Shown one piece after another: positions 19,827 through 29,569 of a stretch of 64,000 nt of DNA. The notes beneath the pieces are model-generated. The model had not been told where the DNA came from, ran no database searches, and worked only from the letters and a program-made list of their open reading frames with translations. Position 1 is the stretch's first letter, and every line of letters starts with the position of its first letter. Position numbers and translations under genes: made by a program. Origin of the DNA: an uncultured SAR86 cluster bacterium (GTDB lineage Bacteria > Pseudomonadota > Gammaproteobacteria > Magnimaribacterales > D2472); assembly GCA_902601475.1 (NCBI GenBank), contig CACKNK010000001.1, forward strand, positions 185,075 through 249,074. The letters are read 5' to 3'.

Positions 19827-20080
19827 TGCACAGTAACTGGCTTCTTAGAAACACGTTGCATTTTTGAATCAAAAAACTCATCAAAGTCTATAACATTTCC
19901 ACTCACGCTCTCTATTCCAGCTCTGATCATTTCTTTAGCTACAGCTAACTCTTCTCCATTTAAAAAGTCTTTTGATTCTTTGCCAAATTCAATTTTAACG
20001 ATTGGATTTTCATGATCGTCTGATCTTCTCAGGACGATTGTCCCATCTGGTAATTGTGTTAGTTCGAGATAATTAGACAT
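19823..20080 (-). CDS. Conserved small protein next to topA, function unknown
   Basis: An 85-residue soluble, acidic protein (starts MSNYLELTQL; contains LPDGTIVLRRSDD and AKEMIRAGIESV). From memory it resembles the short conserved protein between lexA and topA in Pseudomonas-type genomes (PA3009-like), including the LPDG-IVL-R pattern. I know no function. It lies 36 bp below topA on the same strand and its end overlaps the lexA end by 4 bp. The conserved position suggests a real gene. Confidence 0.8.
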   Translation of the reverse strand: MSNYLELTQLPDGTIVLRRSDDHENPIVKIEFGKESKDFLNGEELAVAKEMIRAGIESVSGNVIDFDEFFDSKMQRVSKKPVTVH

Positions 20081-20116
20081 ATATTGACCTTAACATAAAG
20101 ATAAATTTTTAAAAGG

Positions 20117-22711
20117 CTATTTTTTGGACTTTGTTACCCACGTACCTGATTCAAATGTTGAGCTAATTCCAGTTTTTTTTCCTTCATTTTCAGCTGATAG
20201 ATAATGAACATCTTCAGCTTTATTGTATCTAATGATGTATGGATGGCCTGATTCAGCATGACTTGGAGCTGTTAAAAGGTATTGATGTTTTTCCGGTAGT
20301 TGACTACCTGCCATCTTTAATTCCTCTACAGAAGGTGCTCTTGTTTCTCTGTTTTTAGGAAACTGACTAGCTGCTAGAAATAACCCTTTAAGGCTATCCC
20401 TTAAAAGATAATAGTCATCAACTTTTTTACACTTAAGATCTTCTAATGCAATTGGATCCATAAATATTGGATAAGGATCTCCATTTCTTTGCAATCTTCT
20501 TGTAGCACCGCAATTATCGTTGCTGCAACCAAAGTATTTGCCATACCTACCTGTTTTAAGCTGCATATCAGCTCCGCATTTGTGACATTCCAATGTTGGG
20601 CCATCATATCCTTTGATCTTAAAGTTGCCCTCTTCAACGATGACACCTTTGCAATCAGGATTATTTGAACAGACATGCAACTTATGGTGCTCGTCAATTA
20701 GATAGTTATCCATACTAGTATCACAGAGAGGACATCTCTTTTTAATAACTAAATTTTCTGCTTCTTCTTGATCGTCAACACTTATAGCTTCATCACCAGA
20801 AATTAAGTTTAATGTTTTTTTGCATTGTTCATCCCCTTCCAATCTGTATCCTGCACATCCAAGAAAAACTCCGTTGCTTGCATTTCTGATATTTAGTTTA
20901 TTTGTTCCGCATTGAGGACAATTAATATTAGTAGGAGTTGCCTTATTGCCTCTCATTCCCATTTCTGGATCAGAAGCATTTTTAAGATCATCTTGGAACG
21001 CTTCATAATATGAGTTTAATACTGTGATCCAATCCTTAGTTCCATTCGCAATATCATCAAGTTGTGTCTCAAAGTTTGCAGTAAAACCGTAATCCATAAT
21101 GTCATCGAAGCTTTCCATTAGCCTATCTGAAACAATCATTCCTATTTTTTTAACAAAGAACCTTCTGTTCTCAATCGATACATAGCCCCTGTCTTGAATG
21201 GTAGAAATAATGTTTGCATAAGTTGATGGTCTGCCAATACCTCTTTTTTCAAGTTCTTTAACGAGTGCGGCTTCAGAAAACCTGGCGGGTGGTTTTGTAA
21301 ACTTCTTTTCGTTTTTAAGATCAACAAGATTTAAGGTATCCCCTTCTGCAAGTGGGGGCAAAATTGCGTCATCATCTTTACGTGGAGGCATCACTTTAGT
21401 AAATCCATCAAATACAACCTCTCTACCTCTAGCAACAAATTCATATCCCTCTAAATTTATTTTCGCCGAGGTAGATAAATATTCTGCATCAGGCATCTGA
21501 GAGCTGATGAATTGCTGCCAAATAAGTTCGTATAATCGCTGCTCCTCATCTGAAGAAGAAGTTATCATTCCAGGTTTCCTCGATGCACTCGTAGGCCTGA
21601 TGGCTTCATGAGCCTCTTGCGCATTTTCTTGTGATGAATAGATTCTTGGAGCATTCGTTAAATAACTAGAACCAAGCTCATCACCAATGAATGCTCTTGC
21701 ATCCTGTATAGACTCTTTTGAGAGCGAAGGAGCATCGGTTCTCATGTAGGTTATAAAGCCATTTTCATATAATTTTTGTGCAACCCTCATAGTCCTTTTT
21801 ACATTAAAACCCAATCTAGTGCTTGCGGCTTGCTGAAGAGTAGATGTAATAAATGGGGGCTTTGGTTTTGTTTTAACAGGTCTTTGTGAAATTGATGAAA
21901 CGTTAAGGTTGGTATTTTCTATTAGAGCTTGAATACTTTTTGCCTCTTCAGCTGAGAGCAGCGGATCAATTTTTTTTCTAGGTAAATCAAAATTTATCTG
22001 GATATTATTAGCATCACTTGCAACAAAACTTATATCCCAAAACTCTTCAGGTTTGAATTCCTTGATACTTTTTTCTTTCTCGACTAGTAGTCTTAGTGCA
22101 ACTGATTGAACTCTTCCTGCAGACAAATTCCTAGCAATTTTTGCCCAAAGTAAGGGTGAAAGTTCAAATCCAACCACTCTATCAAGGAATCTTCTTGCTT
22201 GCTGGGCATTGACTAAGTTCTGATCTATCTCTTTTGGATCAGAAAACGCTTCGAGGATTGAATCCTTCGTAATCGCATTAAACCTTACTCTTTGAAAATT
22301 ATATTTTTCTGGACCTAAAGCCTCTTTTAAATGCCAGGCAATTGCCTCACCCTCTCTATCTAGGTCCGTTGCAAGAAGAATATTTTCAACTTTCTTAGCA
22401 GAGGTTTTAAGCTCTTTAATTACTTTCTCTTTTTCAGGAATAATTTGATAAGTAGCCTTCCAGTTACTATCAGGATCAACTCCCATTCTGTTAATTAATC
22501 TTTTTCTTTCATTAATTTTTTTTAATCTTGCCTTTTCATCAGCTGGGAGATTTTTGGGAATTACATTTCGTTTGGCACCCGACTTAATGCCTTTTTTAGG
22601 AAGGTCACGAATATGTCCTACACTTGATTTAACAATATATTCATCACCTAAATATTTAGAAATAGTCTTTGCTTTTGCTGGTGACTCTACTATTACTAGA
22701 CTTGATGGCAT
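20117..22711 (-). CDS. topA: DNA topoisomerase I
   Basis: TopA relaxes negatively supercoiled DNA by cutting one strand. The 864-residue product has the Toprim domain at the start (VIVESPAKAKTI, then DLDREGEAIAWH), the catalytic tyrosine at Tyr322 (FITYMRTDA), and GRPSTYA later. Several four-cysteine zinc ribbons follow in the C-terminal third (CPQCG, CPLCD, CHKCG). Length and layout match E. coli TopA. It lies between a small conserved gene and a membrane-anchored protein gene, 19 bp from the latter. Confidence 0.97.
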   Translation of the reverse strand: MPSSLVIVESPAKAKTISKYLGDEYIVKSSVGHIRDLPKKGIKSGAKRNVIPKNLPADEKARLKKINERKRLINRMGVDPDSNWKATYQIIPEKEKVIKELKTSAKKVENILLATDLDREGEAIAWHLKEALGPEKYNFQRVRFNAITKDSILEAFSDPKEIDQNLVNAQQARRFLDRVVGFELSPLLWAKIARNLSAGRVQSVALRLLVEKEKSIKEFKPEEFWDISFVASDANNIQINFDLPRKKIDPLLSAEEAKSIQALIENTNLNVSSISQRPVKTKPKPPFITSTLQQAASTRLGFNVKRTMRVAQKLYENGFITYMRTDAPSLSKESIQDARAFIGDELGSSYLTNAPRIYSSQENAQEAHEAIRPTSASRKPGMITSSSDEEQRLYELIWQQFISSQMPDAEYLSTSAKINLEGYEFVARGREVVFDGFTKVMPPRKDDDAILPPLAEGDTLNLVDLKNEKKFTKPPARFSEAALVKELEKRGIGRPSTYANIISTIQDRGYVSIENRRFFVKKIGMIVSDRLMESFDDIMDYGFTANFETQLDDIANGTKDWITVLNSYYEAFQDDLKNASDPEMGMRGNKATPTNINCPQCGTNKLNIRNASNGVFLGCAGYRLEGDEQCKKTLNLISGDEAISVDDQEEAENLVIKKRCPLCDTSMDNYLIDEHHKLHVCSNNPDCKGVIVEEGNFKIKGYDGPTLECHKCGADMQLKTGRYGKYFGCSNDNCGATRRLQRNGDPYPIFMDPIALEDLKCKKVDDYYLLRDSLKGLFLAASQFPKNRETRAPSVEELKMAGSQLPEKHQYLLTAPSHAESGHPYIIRYNKAEDVHYLSAENEGKKTGISSTFESGTWVTKSKK

Positions 22712-22730
22712 TGAATTATTTTGTACTTAA

Positions 22731-23165
22731 TTAAATCTTATTTATGGAATGATGAATTTTTTTCAACTCTTCTATACCTAATTTTTCATCCCAAAGGATA
22801 GCTATATTGGACTCAAAAAAAATAATTTCAAGTACTGATTGTGGTAATTGATTAATTTTTTCTTCAATATTTGGAAAGTTTTGATCAAATTTTAAAGACG
22901 CCGGATCATATAAATTCATTGCGCTTCCCTCTCTTACAAACTGCCCTTTTTTTATAAAGGTAGTGTTCCTTAGTTGATATGAAACTAAATCAGATTGGTG
23001 ATTTTTAAACATCCCTTTAATAGCGCTCGACGAATCAATCTTGAATCCAAGCTTCAAAGCTGAAAACCTTAATTCAGCAAGAAACTTCATCTTTTTTGAG
23101 GGTCTTAGAAAACCTACAGATCCAGCTAAAAATAATATAACTAAAAGAGGAATAATTAATTCCAT
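22731..23165 (-). CDS. Membrane-anchored protein of unknown function
   Basis: A 144-residue protein with one N-terminal membrane helix (about 2-20, ELIIPLLVILFLAGSVGFL) followed by a basic, then mixed cytoplasmic or periplasmic domain. I do not recognise the family. The tail has a small alpha/beta look (VLEIIFFESNIAILWDEKLG). It lies 3 bp after pyrD and 19 bp before topA on the same strand, so it is probably co-transcribed with both. Reading frame use and tight packing argue that it is a real gene. Confidence 0.75.
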   Translation of the reverse strand: MELIIPLLVILFLAGSVGFLRPSKKMKFLAELRFSALKLGFKIDSSSAIKGMFKNHQSDLVSYQLRNTTFIKKGQFVREGSAMNLYDPASLKFDQNFPNIEEKINQLPQSVLEIIFFESNIAILWDEKLGIEELKKIHHSINKI

Positions 23166-23168
23166 TCT

Positions 23169-24167
23169 CTATCTGAGTATTTCTTTTATTAATTTAGGGC
23201 CGTGAAAAATAAATCCTGTATAAATTTGAACCAAGGACGCCCCTAAATTGAGTTTATGATTGAATGAATCTTTGCTGTTTACCCCTCCTACACCAATTAT
23301 CAGAAGGTTATGACTAATATTATTTGCTATATCTTTTAGAACTTCATTCGATTTATCATATAGTAGTTCTCCTGAAAGCCCTCCATCAGTCTCTTTAATT
23401 AAGCTGTTATGGGATGAGTCTCTGTGAATTGTGGTATTTGTTGCTATTAAGCCATCCAAATTAAAATCTATTAGGGATCTAATGATTTCTCGATGGGTAT
23501 TAGGTTCCTCATCAGGGCTTATTTTCAAAAAAACAGGGTTTAAAAAATTTAGTTTTTCTCGTTCAATTTGAATTTTACTAAGAAGCTCTCTTATGTTTTC
23601 TTTGGAGTGCAAATCTCTGAGACCAGGAGTGTTGGGTGAAGATATATTAATTGTAATGTAATCTGCATAGTCTGCTACTCCCCTGAAGCAACATAAATAA
23701 TCTTTTATGCGTTCTTTTTCATCAGAGTTTTTATTTGCACCTATGTTTACTCCTAATACACCATCATATTTTGACTTCTTTAAATTCTTAATCAGGTGAT
23801 CTAAGCCCTTATTATTAAAGCCTAGCCTATTAATCACGGATCTCTCTTTAGTGAATCTAAAAACTCTTGGTTTTGCATTGCCTGATTGTGGCTTTGGAGT
23901 AACAGTTCCAACTTCTAAAAATCCAAATCCCAAATCACCTAAAGCCTCTATATAATCTCCATTTTTATCGAGGCCAGCTGCTGTTCCAAGCCTATTTTTA
24001 AAAATTAAATTTTTAAATTTGAATGGCTCTCTTAATGCAAATTTAGCTGTGATCCCAAAAAAAGAATATAAATTTAATTTATGAGCAATTTTCAGAAGGA
24101 TAAGACTTATAGAGTGTGAGGTCTCAGGTTGCAACAACCTTGTTAGCTTTAATACTAAATCTATCAA
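23169..24167 (-). CDS. pyrD: Dihydroorotate dehydrogenase (quinone)
   Basis: PyrD oxidises dihydroorotate to orotate in pyrimidine synthesis and passes electrons to quinone. The 332-residue protein is class 2: it has the extra N-terminal helices for membrane contact, AAGLDKNGDY, FLEVGTVTPKPQSGN, and the ITINISSPNTPGLR motif with the catalytic serine that class 1 enzymes replace with Cys. ATNTT and IGVGGV complete the FMN site. It overlaps galU by ATGA. Confidence 0.96.
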   Translation of the reverse strand: MIDLVLKLTRLLQPETSHSISLILLKIAHKLNLYSFFGITAKFALREPFKFKNLIFKNRLGTAAGLDKNGDYIEALGDLGFGFLEVGTVTPKPQSGNAKPRVFRFTKERSVINRLGFNNKGLDHLIKNLKKSKYDGVLGVNIGANKNSDEKERIKDYLCCFRGVADYADYITINISSPNTPGLRDLHSKENIRELLSKIQIEREKLNFLNPVFLKISPDEEPNTHREIIRSLIDFNLDGLIATNTTIHRDSSHNSLIKETDGGLSGELLYDKSNEVLKDIANNISHNLLIIGVGGVNSKDSFNHKLNLGASLVQIYTGFIFHGPKLIKEILR

Positions 24168-25006
24168 ATTATTATCTTTTGTTTCCTTGCAAAATGAATA
24201 TTTGCCTGGATAAAACCCTCTCTTGAACCACAGTCAAACTTTTCTGCCTTGTATTTTAATCCAAAAATTTCTTCCTCTTTAAGAAGCATTGAAATAGCAT
24301 CAGTCAGTTGAATTTCATTACCAAAGCCTGGTTTTATTCTTTTTAAAGATTCAAGAATACTACCTTTAAGTAAATATCTGCCTGTAACAGCAAAGTTACT
24401 TGGGGGATTTGATTGGGGCTTTTCAACTATTTCTTTAATCATAGTTAAATTTTCTGAGATGATCTCACCATCGATCACACCATATTTTTTTGTCTCTTCG
24501 TCAGTTACTTCATTAATTGCAATAATACTTCTTTGATGAGACTCAAATGCATTTAAAAGTTGAGATGTGATCCCAGGTGTCCCATCAAACAAATCATCTG
24601 CTAACAATATTGCAAAATACTCATCAGGATTTATTAGATGCGAAGCCTGCAAAACTGCATCTCCAAGACCTTTTTGATCTCTTTGCCTGATAAAGGAAAA
24701 TTTTACTCCTTTATACTCTTTAAGGTTGATACGATCTAGATACTCCTTTTTATCTGAGCTCAGTAGTTGTGTTTCAAGCTCCTGATTTCTTTTAAAGTGA
24801 TCCTCGATTGGTCTTTTTGTATGACTTGTAATGAAAATTATTTCTTCTATTTCTGCTTCTACCGCTTCTCTAACAGCAAACTCAACCAGAGGAGTATCCA
24901 CAATTGGGAGCATTTCTTTGGGTATTGCCTTAGATGCAGGAAGAAATCTTGTACCTAGACCTGCAACAGGCAGTACAGCTTTTTTTATGGATTTGGAATT
25001 ACTCAT
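24164..25006 (-). CDS. galU: UTP--glucose-1-phosphate uridylyltransferase
   Basis: GalU makes UDP-glucose, a precursor for lipopolysaccharide and other surface glycans. The 280-residue nucleotidyltransferase has the AVLPVAGLGTRFLPASKAIPKEMLP start (UTP loop and conserved Lys), DTPLVEFAVREA, LGDAVLQA, ILLADDLFDG and EKPQSNPPSNFAVTGRYLL. It overlaps the rhomboid gene upstream and pyrD downstream by ATGA each. The UDP-glucose could feed the surface-glycan island at 49-64 kb. Confidence 0.95.
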   Translation of the reverse strand: MSNSKSIKKAVLPVAGLGTRFLPASKAIPKEMLPIVDTPLVEFAVREAVEAEIEEIIFITSHTKRPIEDHFKRNQELETQLLSSDKKEYLDRINLKEYKGVKFSFIRQRDQKGLGDAVLQASHLINPDEYFAILLADDLFDGTPGITSQLLNAFESHQRSIIAINEVTDEETKKYGVIDGEIISENLTMIKEIVEKPQSNPPSNFAVTGRYLLKGSILESLKRIKPGFGNEIQLTDAISMLLKEEEIFGLKYKAEKFDCGSREGFIQANIHFARKQKIII

Positions 25007-25596
25007 TTTTTAATTAGTGCAAATGATATACCGCAAATTAGCCCAGTCAAATGAGCAGTATTGGCAATCTTACCAAAACCAAAAAGATTCAAAATATCCA
25101 AGTAACCTAATGCTAACCAAACAACCATAAAAATATATATTGCGGGAGGCATTCCATAGGCATATCTTTTCTGAATGAACTCTCTGATATAGCAAAAACC
25201 AAGTAAAGCATAAACACAACCAGATAACCCACCAAAAATAATGGCTCCTGAAGCAGCGGATTCTGCGAGATTGCTTAGGATGCCAGAAAAAAGAATAAGA
25301 AAAATAAACTTTTTGTAGCCCTCTATATCTTCAATTCTGGTACCCAAAATATAAATCCACAATGAATTGAAAGCTAAATGTGCAACTGAGAAATGAAGAA
25401 ATATGGGAGACAATAATCTCCAAAACTCAAAATCTTCTAGGTAGGTTTTTTCAATTGGGATAAAGCTTAGAAAGCCATTAATTATTTCAGGCTTTAAAAA
25501 TGTTAAATGAAAGGTAAGTTGATTTTGTCCAAAAAAAGTAGCTAAGCTTATTAAGACAGATAAAAATACTAGGACGTTAGAAAAAGATAGTCTCAA
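25003..25596 (-). CDS. Rhomboid-family intramembrane serine protease (GlpG-like)
   Basis: Rhomboids cut membrane proteins within the bilayer. The 197-residue protein has about six hydrophobic helices. Catalytic features seen in GlpG are present: HFSVAHLAFN with His73 and Asn77, the GLSG nucleophile motif with Ser125 (FGGLSGCVYALLG), and the second dyad member His182 (NTAHLTGLICG). The GlpG cytoplasmic N-terminal domain is absent, so this is a minimal rhomboid core. It overlaps nadK and galU by ATGA, so it is translated with them. Substrate unknown. Confidence 0.92.
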   Translation of the reverse strand: MRLSFSNVLVFLSVLISLATFFGQNQLTFHLTFLKPEIINGFLSFIPIEKTYLEDFEFWRLLSPIFLHFSVAHLAFNSLWIYILGTRIEDIEGYKKFIFLILFSGILSNLAESAASGAIIFGGLSGCVYALLGFCYIREFIQKRYAYGMPPAIYIFMVVWLALGYLDILNLFGFGKIANTAHLTGLICGISFALIKK

Positions 25597-26459
25597 GATG
25601 ACTTGTTATTTGTAATATCTAAACTCCAGCCCAATTTCTCTCTACATGATTCATAAAAATTATTATTTTTTGGATGAACAATTTTTAGTTTAATTTCGTT
25701 TTTGGATAATGAAATTTCTTCACCAAAGCTAACACGAATATTTTCTTGACCGTCAACACACACCATCCCATGCTCCAGAGGGCCTTCCATTATTTCAACT
25801 GAAATGTTCTTATCATTTGGTGATACTAGAGCTCTAGATGATAAGCTTTGTGACATCATTGGAATTATATTAAAAACAGATAGTTCAGGATCAATGATGG
25901 GGCCTCCAGCAGATAATGCATAAGCTGAAGAGCCAGTTGGAGTCGCTACTATAAGTCCATCAGAGCGCTGCTCATAAACGACTCTCTCACCAATTTTTAA
26001 CCTATATCTCATCAATTGAGCATATGAACCTGAGTGAATAAGAACCTCATTCAAGCCGAAATATGTCTGATTAGAAAATGAGACTCTTACTAAATCTCTT
26101 TCTTCTATAATATGTTGCCCAGACAAAACATCTTTAATTGTCTCCTCAAATCCGTCAACGTTTATATCAGTTAAGAAGCCAACACTTCCAAAATTAACTC
26201 CCAACATAGGTATTTCAAACTCTAAAAATTTTCGAGCTGAGCTAAGGAAGGTTCCATCTCCACCAAATACAATCAATAGATCTAACGTTTTTGGAAAATC
26301 TCTTAATACTGCGCCCTCAAAATTCCCATCAAGATTATTTTCTTCCTCGACAAAAACAGTGCAGTCTGACTTTGTCAAGACTGGTATTAATTGCTTAAGA
26401 CTATTCTTATCGTTATCTGAAAGAGAATTCTTAAAAATTAAGCCTATTTTTTTAAACAT
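25593..26459 (-). CDS. nadK: NAD kinase
   Basis: NadK phosphorylates NAD to NADP. The 288-residue protein has the defining GGDGTFL motif, VNFGSVGFLTD, the SDGLIVATPTGSSAYALSAGGPI block and PMMSQSLSSRA. Length is typical of the bacterial enzyme. It heads a minus-strand series nadK-rhomboid-galU-pyrD-membrane protein-topA, and 35 bp separate it from the divergent sirtuin gene, so an NADP-making and an NAD-consuming enzyme share one upstream region. Confidence 0.96.
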   Translation of the reverse strand: MFKKIGLIFKNSLSDNDKNSLKQLIPVLTKSDCTVFVEEENNLDGNFEGAVLRDFPKTLDLLIVFGGDGTFLSSARKFLEFEIPMLGVNFGSVGFLTDINVDGFEETIKDVLSGQHIIEERDLVRVSFSNQTYFGLNEVLIHSGSYAQLMRYRLKIGERVVYEQRSDGLIVATPTGSSAYALSAGGPIIDPELSVFNIIPMMSQSLSSRALVSPNDKNISVEIMEGPLEHGMVCVDGQENIRVSFGEEISLSKNEIKLKIVHPKNNNFYESCREKLGWSLDITNNKSS

Positions 26460-26494
26460 GCGCGTATTATAACTACTCTAGATATTTATTCCTT

Positions 26495-27241
26495 ATGAGT
26501 AATCAAATTCAAGAGTTAGCAAATCTTATTAAAAATTCAAACCGCATCATCATTCTTACTGGTGCAGGAATTAGTACTGACTCTGGATTACCAGATTTTA
26601 GAAGTGATAATGGTTTCTGGAAATCAAACAAACCAATTTATTTCAATGACTTTATAAAAAGTGAGCGGTCTAGAATTCTTTCATGGAAAAGAAACATTGA
26701 ATTAAATAATTTACTAGAGAAAATTAATCCTAATGAAGGGCATCGATTTGTTTCAAAACTATTAGATCTCAATGAAGATAATTTTCTAATAACTCAAAAT
26801 ATTGATGGTTTGCATCAAAGAGTATTCAAGAAAAATAAAAATGTTATTGAAATCCATGGAAATGCAACATCTGCAAAATGTCTTGAATGCAAAAAAGAAT
26901 ATTCTTTAAAAATTTTTCACCAAGCCGTAAGAAATGACAAACCAATTCCAACCTGTTATGAATGCTCAGGCTTAATAAAAGTTGCCACCATTTCATTTGG
27001 ACAACCGATGAATACAGATGACCTTATTAATGCTCAGAATTTAACTGCGGATTGTGATTTATTTTTAGTGCTTGGATCATCGCTAGTTGTCCAGCCTGTT
27101 GCTTCACTTCCAAAGATTGCATTAGAAAATAATGCAAAGCTTGCCATTATTAATAATGACGAGACTCCTTACGATGGGTTAGCCGATATAGTTATTAATG
27201 AAAAAATTAATGAGGTCATTGCAAAGATCAATCTTGACTAA
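26495..27241 (+). CDS. cobB: NAD-dependent protein deacylase, sirtuin family
   Basis: Sirtuins remove acetyl or other acyl groups from lysines, using NAD. The 248-residue protein has GAGISTDSGLPDFRS, the TQNIDGLHQRV motif, the catalytic histidine in EIHGNATSAKC, and a zinc site of two CxxC pairs (CLEC and CYEC). The late LGSSLVVQPVASLP and INNDETP motifs also fit. It is divergent from nadK and overlaps the convergent alcohol dehydrogenase gene by 4 bp. Class II/III type assignment is uncertain; cobB is used as the general bacterial name. Confidence 0.9.
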   Translation: MSNQIQELANLIKNSNRIIILTGAGISTDSGLPDFRSDNGFWKSNKPIYFNDFIKSERSRILSWKRNIELNNLLEKINPNEGHRFVSKLLDLNEDNFLITQNIDGLHQRVFKKNKNVIEIHGNATSAKCLECKKEYSLKIFHQAVRNDKPIPTCYECSGLIKVATISFGQPMNTDDLINAQNLTADCDLFLVLGSSLVVQPVASLPKIALENNAKLAIINNDETPYDGLADIVINEKINEVIAKINLD

Positions 27242-28281
27242 TCATGCATTAATGCTGCTCTTCCAATTATTTTTCCATCTTTGAGATCTAAGAGAGTCTG
27301 GTAAGCCTCAGATGCATTTCTCTTCTCAACTGGTATTGGATCAATTTTATTTGCGCGAACTAGCTCCATCAATTCTTTCATATCTCCGGGGCTTCCAACA
27401 TATGAGCCCTGAATGGTTCTCTCCATGATTGGGATTAAGGGTAATGGCATTTTTAATTCGCCACCATAAAGACCAACGATAATGTATTTACCGCCCTTAG
27501 CTAAAAGATTGGTTCCAAAGCCCACTGATAACTCTGAACCAACAAAATCTATTAACGTCATTGCGCCGCCCTCAGTATGTTCAAGGATCTCCACCAACGA
27601 TTCTTCTTTAGTAGAGTTAAATGCTTTTGAAGCACCATTACTCAATGCTATCTCAAGTTTTTCATCATCAACATCGATAACAATTGGATTAACATTAAAT
27701 GCAGATTTCGCTATTTGTAATCCCATCATTCCAACTCCTCCAACTCCCAAAATGATTGCTTTATTATCGGATGAATAGGGTAAGCCTTTTTTTAAAGCAC
27801 TATATGCTGTTAAACCTGAGCATGCATAGCTTCCTGCGAGATGAGGCTCTATGTCCCCAGCTTCATGTAAATATTTCTGGTCAGGGACTAAAATGTGATC
27901 TCCAAAACCACCTGGCATCTGCACACCTATGTTTTGAGCTAGATTACAAAGATGCTCATCCCCTTTTTTGCATAACTCACATTCTCCACATCCAATCCAT
28001 GGATACACAACAAATTTAGATCCTATTTCAACAGTGGCATCATCTCCACTGGCAACAACTTCTCCAAATACTTCATGCCCAAGGGTATAAGGTCTCTCCA
28101 GAGGCAATTCAAGCTTATTACCACCCCCAAGATTAAATGCGCCCTCATGAATGTGAACATCAGAATGACAAACGCCACAACTAATAGTTTTTACTAAAAC
28201 TTCTTTGCCTTGCGGATTCGGAGTTTCAACTTCATTACAAACTAAAGGCTTTCCTGGTTCTTCAACTTGATAGGCTTTCAT
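27238..28281 (-). CDS. Zinc-dependent alcohol dehydrogenase
   Basis: A 347-residue medium-chain dehydrogenase. Catalytic zinc ligands are seen in CGVCHSDVHIHEG and GHEVFGEV. The structural zinc lobe is CGECELCKKGDEHLC, and the NAD loop is GVGGVGMMGLQIA. It probably interconverts alcohols and aldehydes; the exact substrate cannot be told. It lies alone on the minus strand, divergent from the acyl-CoA dehydrogenase pair (85-bp gap), so it may supply an aldehyde or alcohol step to that pathway. Confidence 0.9.
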   Translation of the reverse strand: MKAYQVEEPGKPLVCNEVETPNPQGKEVLVKTISCGVCHSDVHIHEGAFNLGGGNKLELPLERPYTLGHEVFGEVVASGDDATVEIGSKFVVYPWIGCGECELCKKGDEHLCNLAQNIGVQMPGGFGDHILVPDQKYLHEAGDIEPHLAGSYACSGLTAYSALKKGLPYSSDNKAIILGVGGVGMMGLQIAKSAFNVNPIVIDVDDEKLEIALSNGASKAFNSTKEESLVEILEHTEGGAMTLIDFVGSELSVGFGTNLLAKGGKYIIVGLYGGELKMPLPLIPIMERTIQGSYVGSPGDMKELMELVRANKIDPIPVEKRNASEAYQTLLDLKDGKIIGRAALMHD

Positions 28282-28366
28282 AACTATTCCTTATTACAAT
28301 TAATTTAATCTTTTGATTATAATAACTTTTCAATTTATCAAGTAAATAATCTAGGAAATAAACTTT

Positions 28367-29557
28367 ATGAGTAATTTAGAAAATTTTAGAGCTGAAGTTA
28401 GTGATTGGTTAGAAGAAAACTGTCCTCCGTCCATGAGAACTCCAATGGTTGAAGACGAAGTTGTTTGGGGTGGCAGGAACGCAGTCTACAAAAATCCTGA
28501 ATCAAAAATATGGCTAGATAAAATGGGTGAAAAAGGATGGACTGCTCCAGCATTACCTAAGGAATATGGTGGAGGCGGTCTTAATAGTGATGAAATTAAA
28601 ATTCTTAACTCTGAACTCTTCAAAATTGGAGCAAGACCTGCACTTAATAGTTTTGGTATTTGGATGTTGGCCCCAGTAATAATTGAATACGGTAACGAAG
28701 TTCAAAAAATGGAACACATACCAAAAATCCTTAAAGGTGAAATTAGATGGTGTCAGGGTTATTCCGAACCAGGATCAGGTTCTGATTTGGCCTCTCTCTC
28801 AACAAAAGCTGAAGATATGGGTGATCATTACCTGGTAAACGGCCAAAAAGTTTGGACATCATATGCTGATCAGGCTGATTGGATATTTGCTCTGGTTAGG
28901 ACTGGACCAAAAGAGCCAAAGCATAGTGGTATTAGTTTTTTATTAATTGATATGGCTAACCCTGGAGTGTCTACAAAACCTATAACCTTAATCAGTGGAA
29001 AGTCTCCATTTTGCGAAACTTTTTTTGATAATGTGAAAGTCCCAAAAGAAAACTTGATTGGAGAGGAAAATCAAGGCTGGACGATTGCAAAGAAGCTCCT
29101 TCAACATGAAAGAAACTTTATATCAAACTTTGGGCTTGCTGCAGGTGGTGGTGATGGATCTAAGACTAAAGGCGTAGTAGGACTCGCAAAAACATATCTT
29201 GGCGAAGAAAATGGAAAAATTGCAGATCTAGATTTTAGATCAAGAGTTACTGAGCATAAGATGAAAGAGCATTCCTTCGGTTTAACTCTTCAAAGAGCTG
29301 GCGATGAAGGTGGAAAAGCTTCAGCTGCATCATCAATATTTAAATACTACGGGACTGAACATAATAAAAATAGATATGAACTCATGATTGAAGCCATGGG
29401 TAACAAAGGTTTTATTTGGGATGGTGATGAAGCTGAATCTAAAGAGAAAGCTATTACAAGGGCATGGTTGAGAACAAAAGCAAACTCAATTGAGGGTGGT
29501 ACTTCTGAAGTTCAATTAAATGTAATCGCTAAAAGAGTTTTAGATCTTCCGGCTTAA
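28367..29557 (+). CDS. Acyl-CoA dehydrogenase, catalytic-base subunit of a pair
   Basis: A 396-residue FAD enzyme that makes the alpha-beta double bond in acyl-CoAs. It has WCQGYSEPGSGSDLASL and the FAD-contact KVWTS, then IEGGTSEVQ near the end. A Glu-Arg pair lies in the catalytic helix (HER, Glu248), the place where isovaleryl-CoA dehydrogenase-type enzymes keep their base. The next gene, 12 bp on, is a second acyl-CoA dehydrogenase without this Glu. This resembles the heteromeric FadE/ChsE-type enzymes of sterol side-chain breakdown. A GGAAA ribosome site lies about 8 bases before the ATG. Confidence 0.92.
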   Translation: MSNLENFRAEVSDWLEENCPPSMRTPMVEDEVVWGGRNAVYKNPESKIWLDKMGEKGWTAPALPKEYGGGGLNSDEIKILNSELFKIGARPALNSFGIWMLAPVIIEYGNEVQKMEHIPKILKGEIRWCQGYSEPGSGSDLASLSTKAEDMGDHYLVNGQKVWTSYADQADWIFALVRTGPKEPKHSGISFLLIDMANPGVSTKPITLISGKSPFCETFFDNVKVPKENLIGEENQGWTIAKKLLQHERNFISNFGLAAGGGDGSKTKGVVGLAKTYLGEENGKIADLDFRSRVTEHKMKEHSFGLTLQRAGDEGGKASAASSIFKYYGTEHNKNRYELMIEAMGNKGFIWDGDEAESKEKAITRAWLRTKANSIEGGTSEVQLNVIAKRVLDLPA

Positions 29558-29569
29558 CAAAGGATTAAT

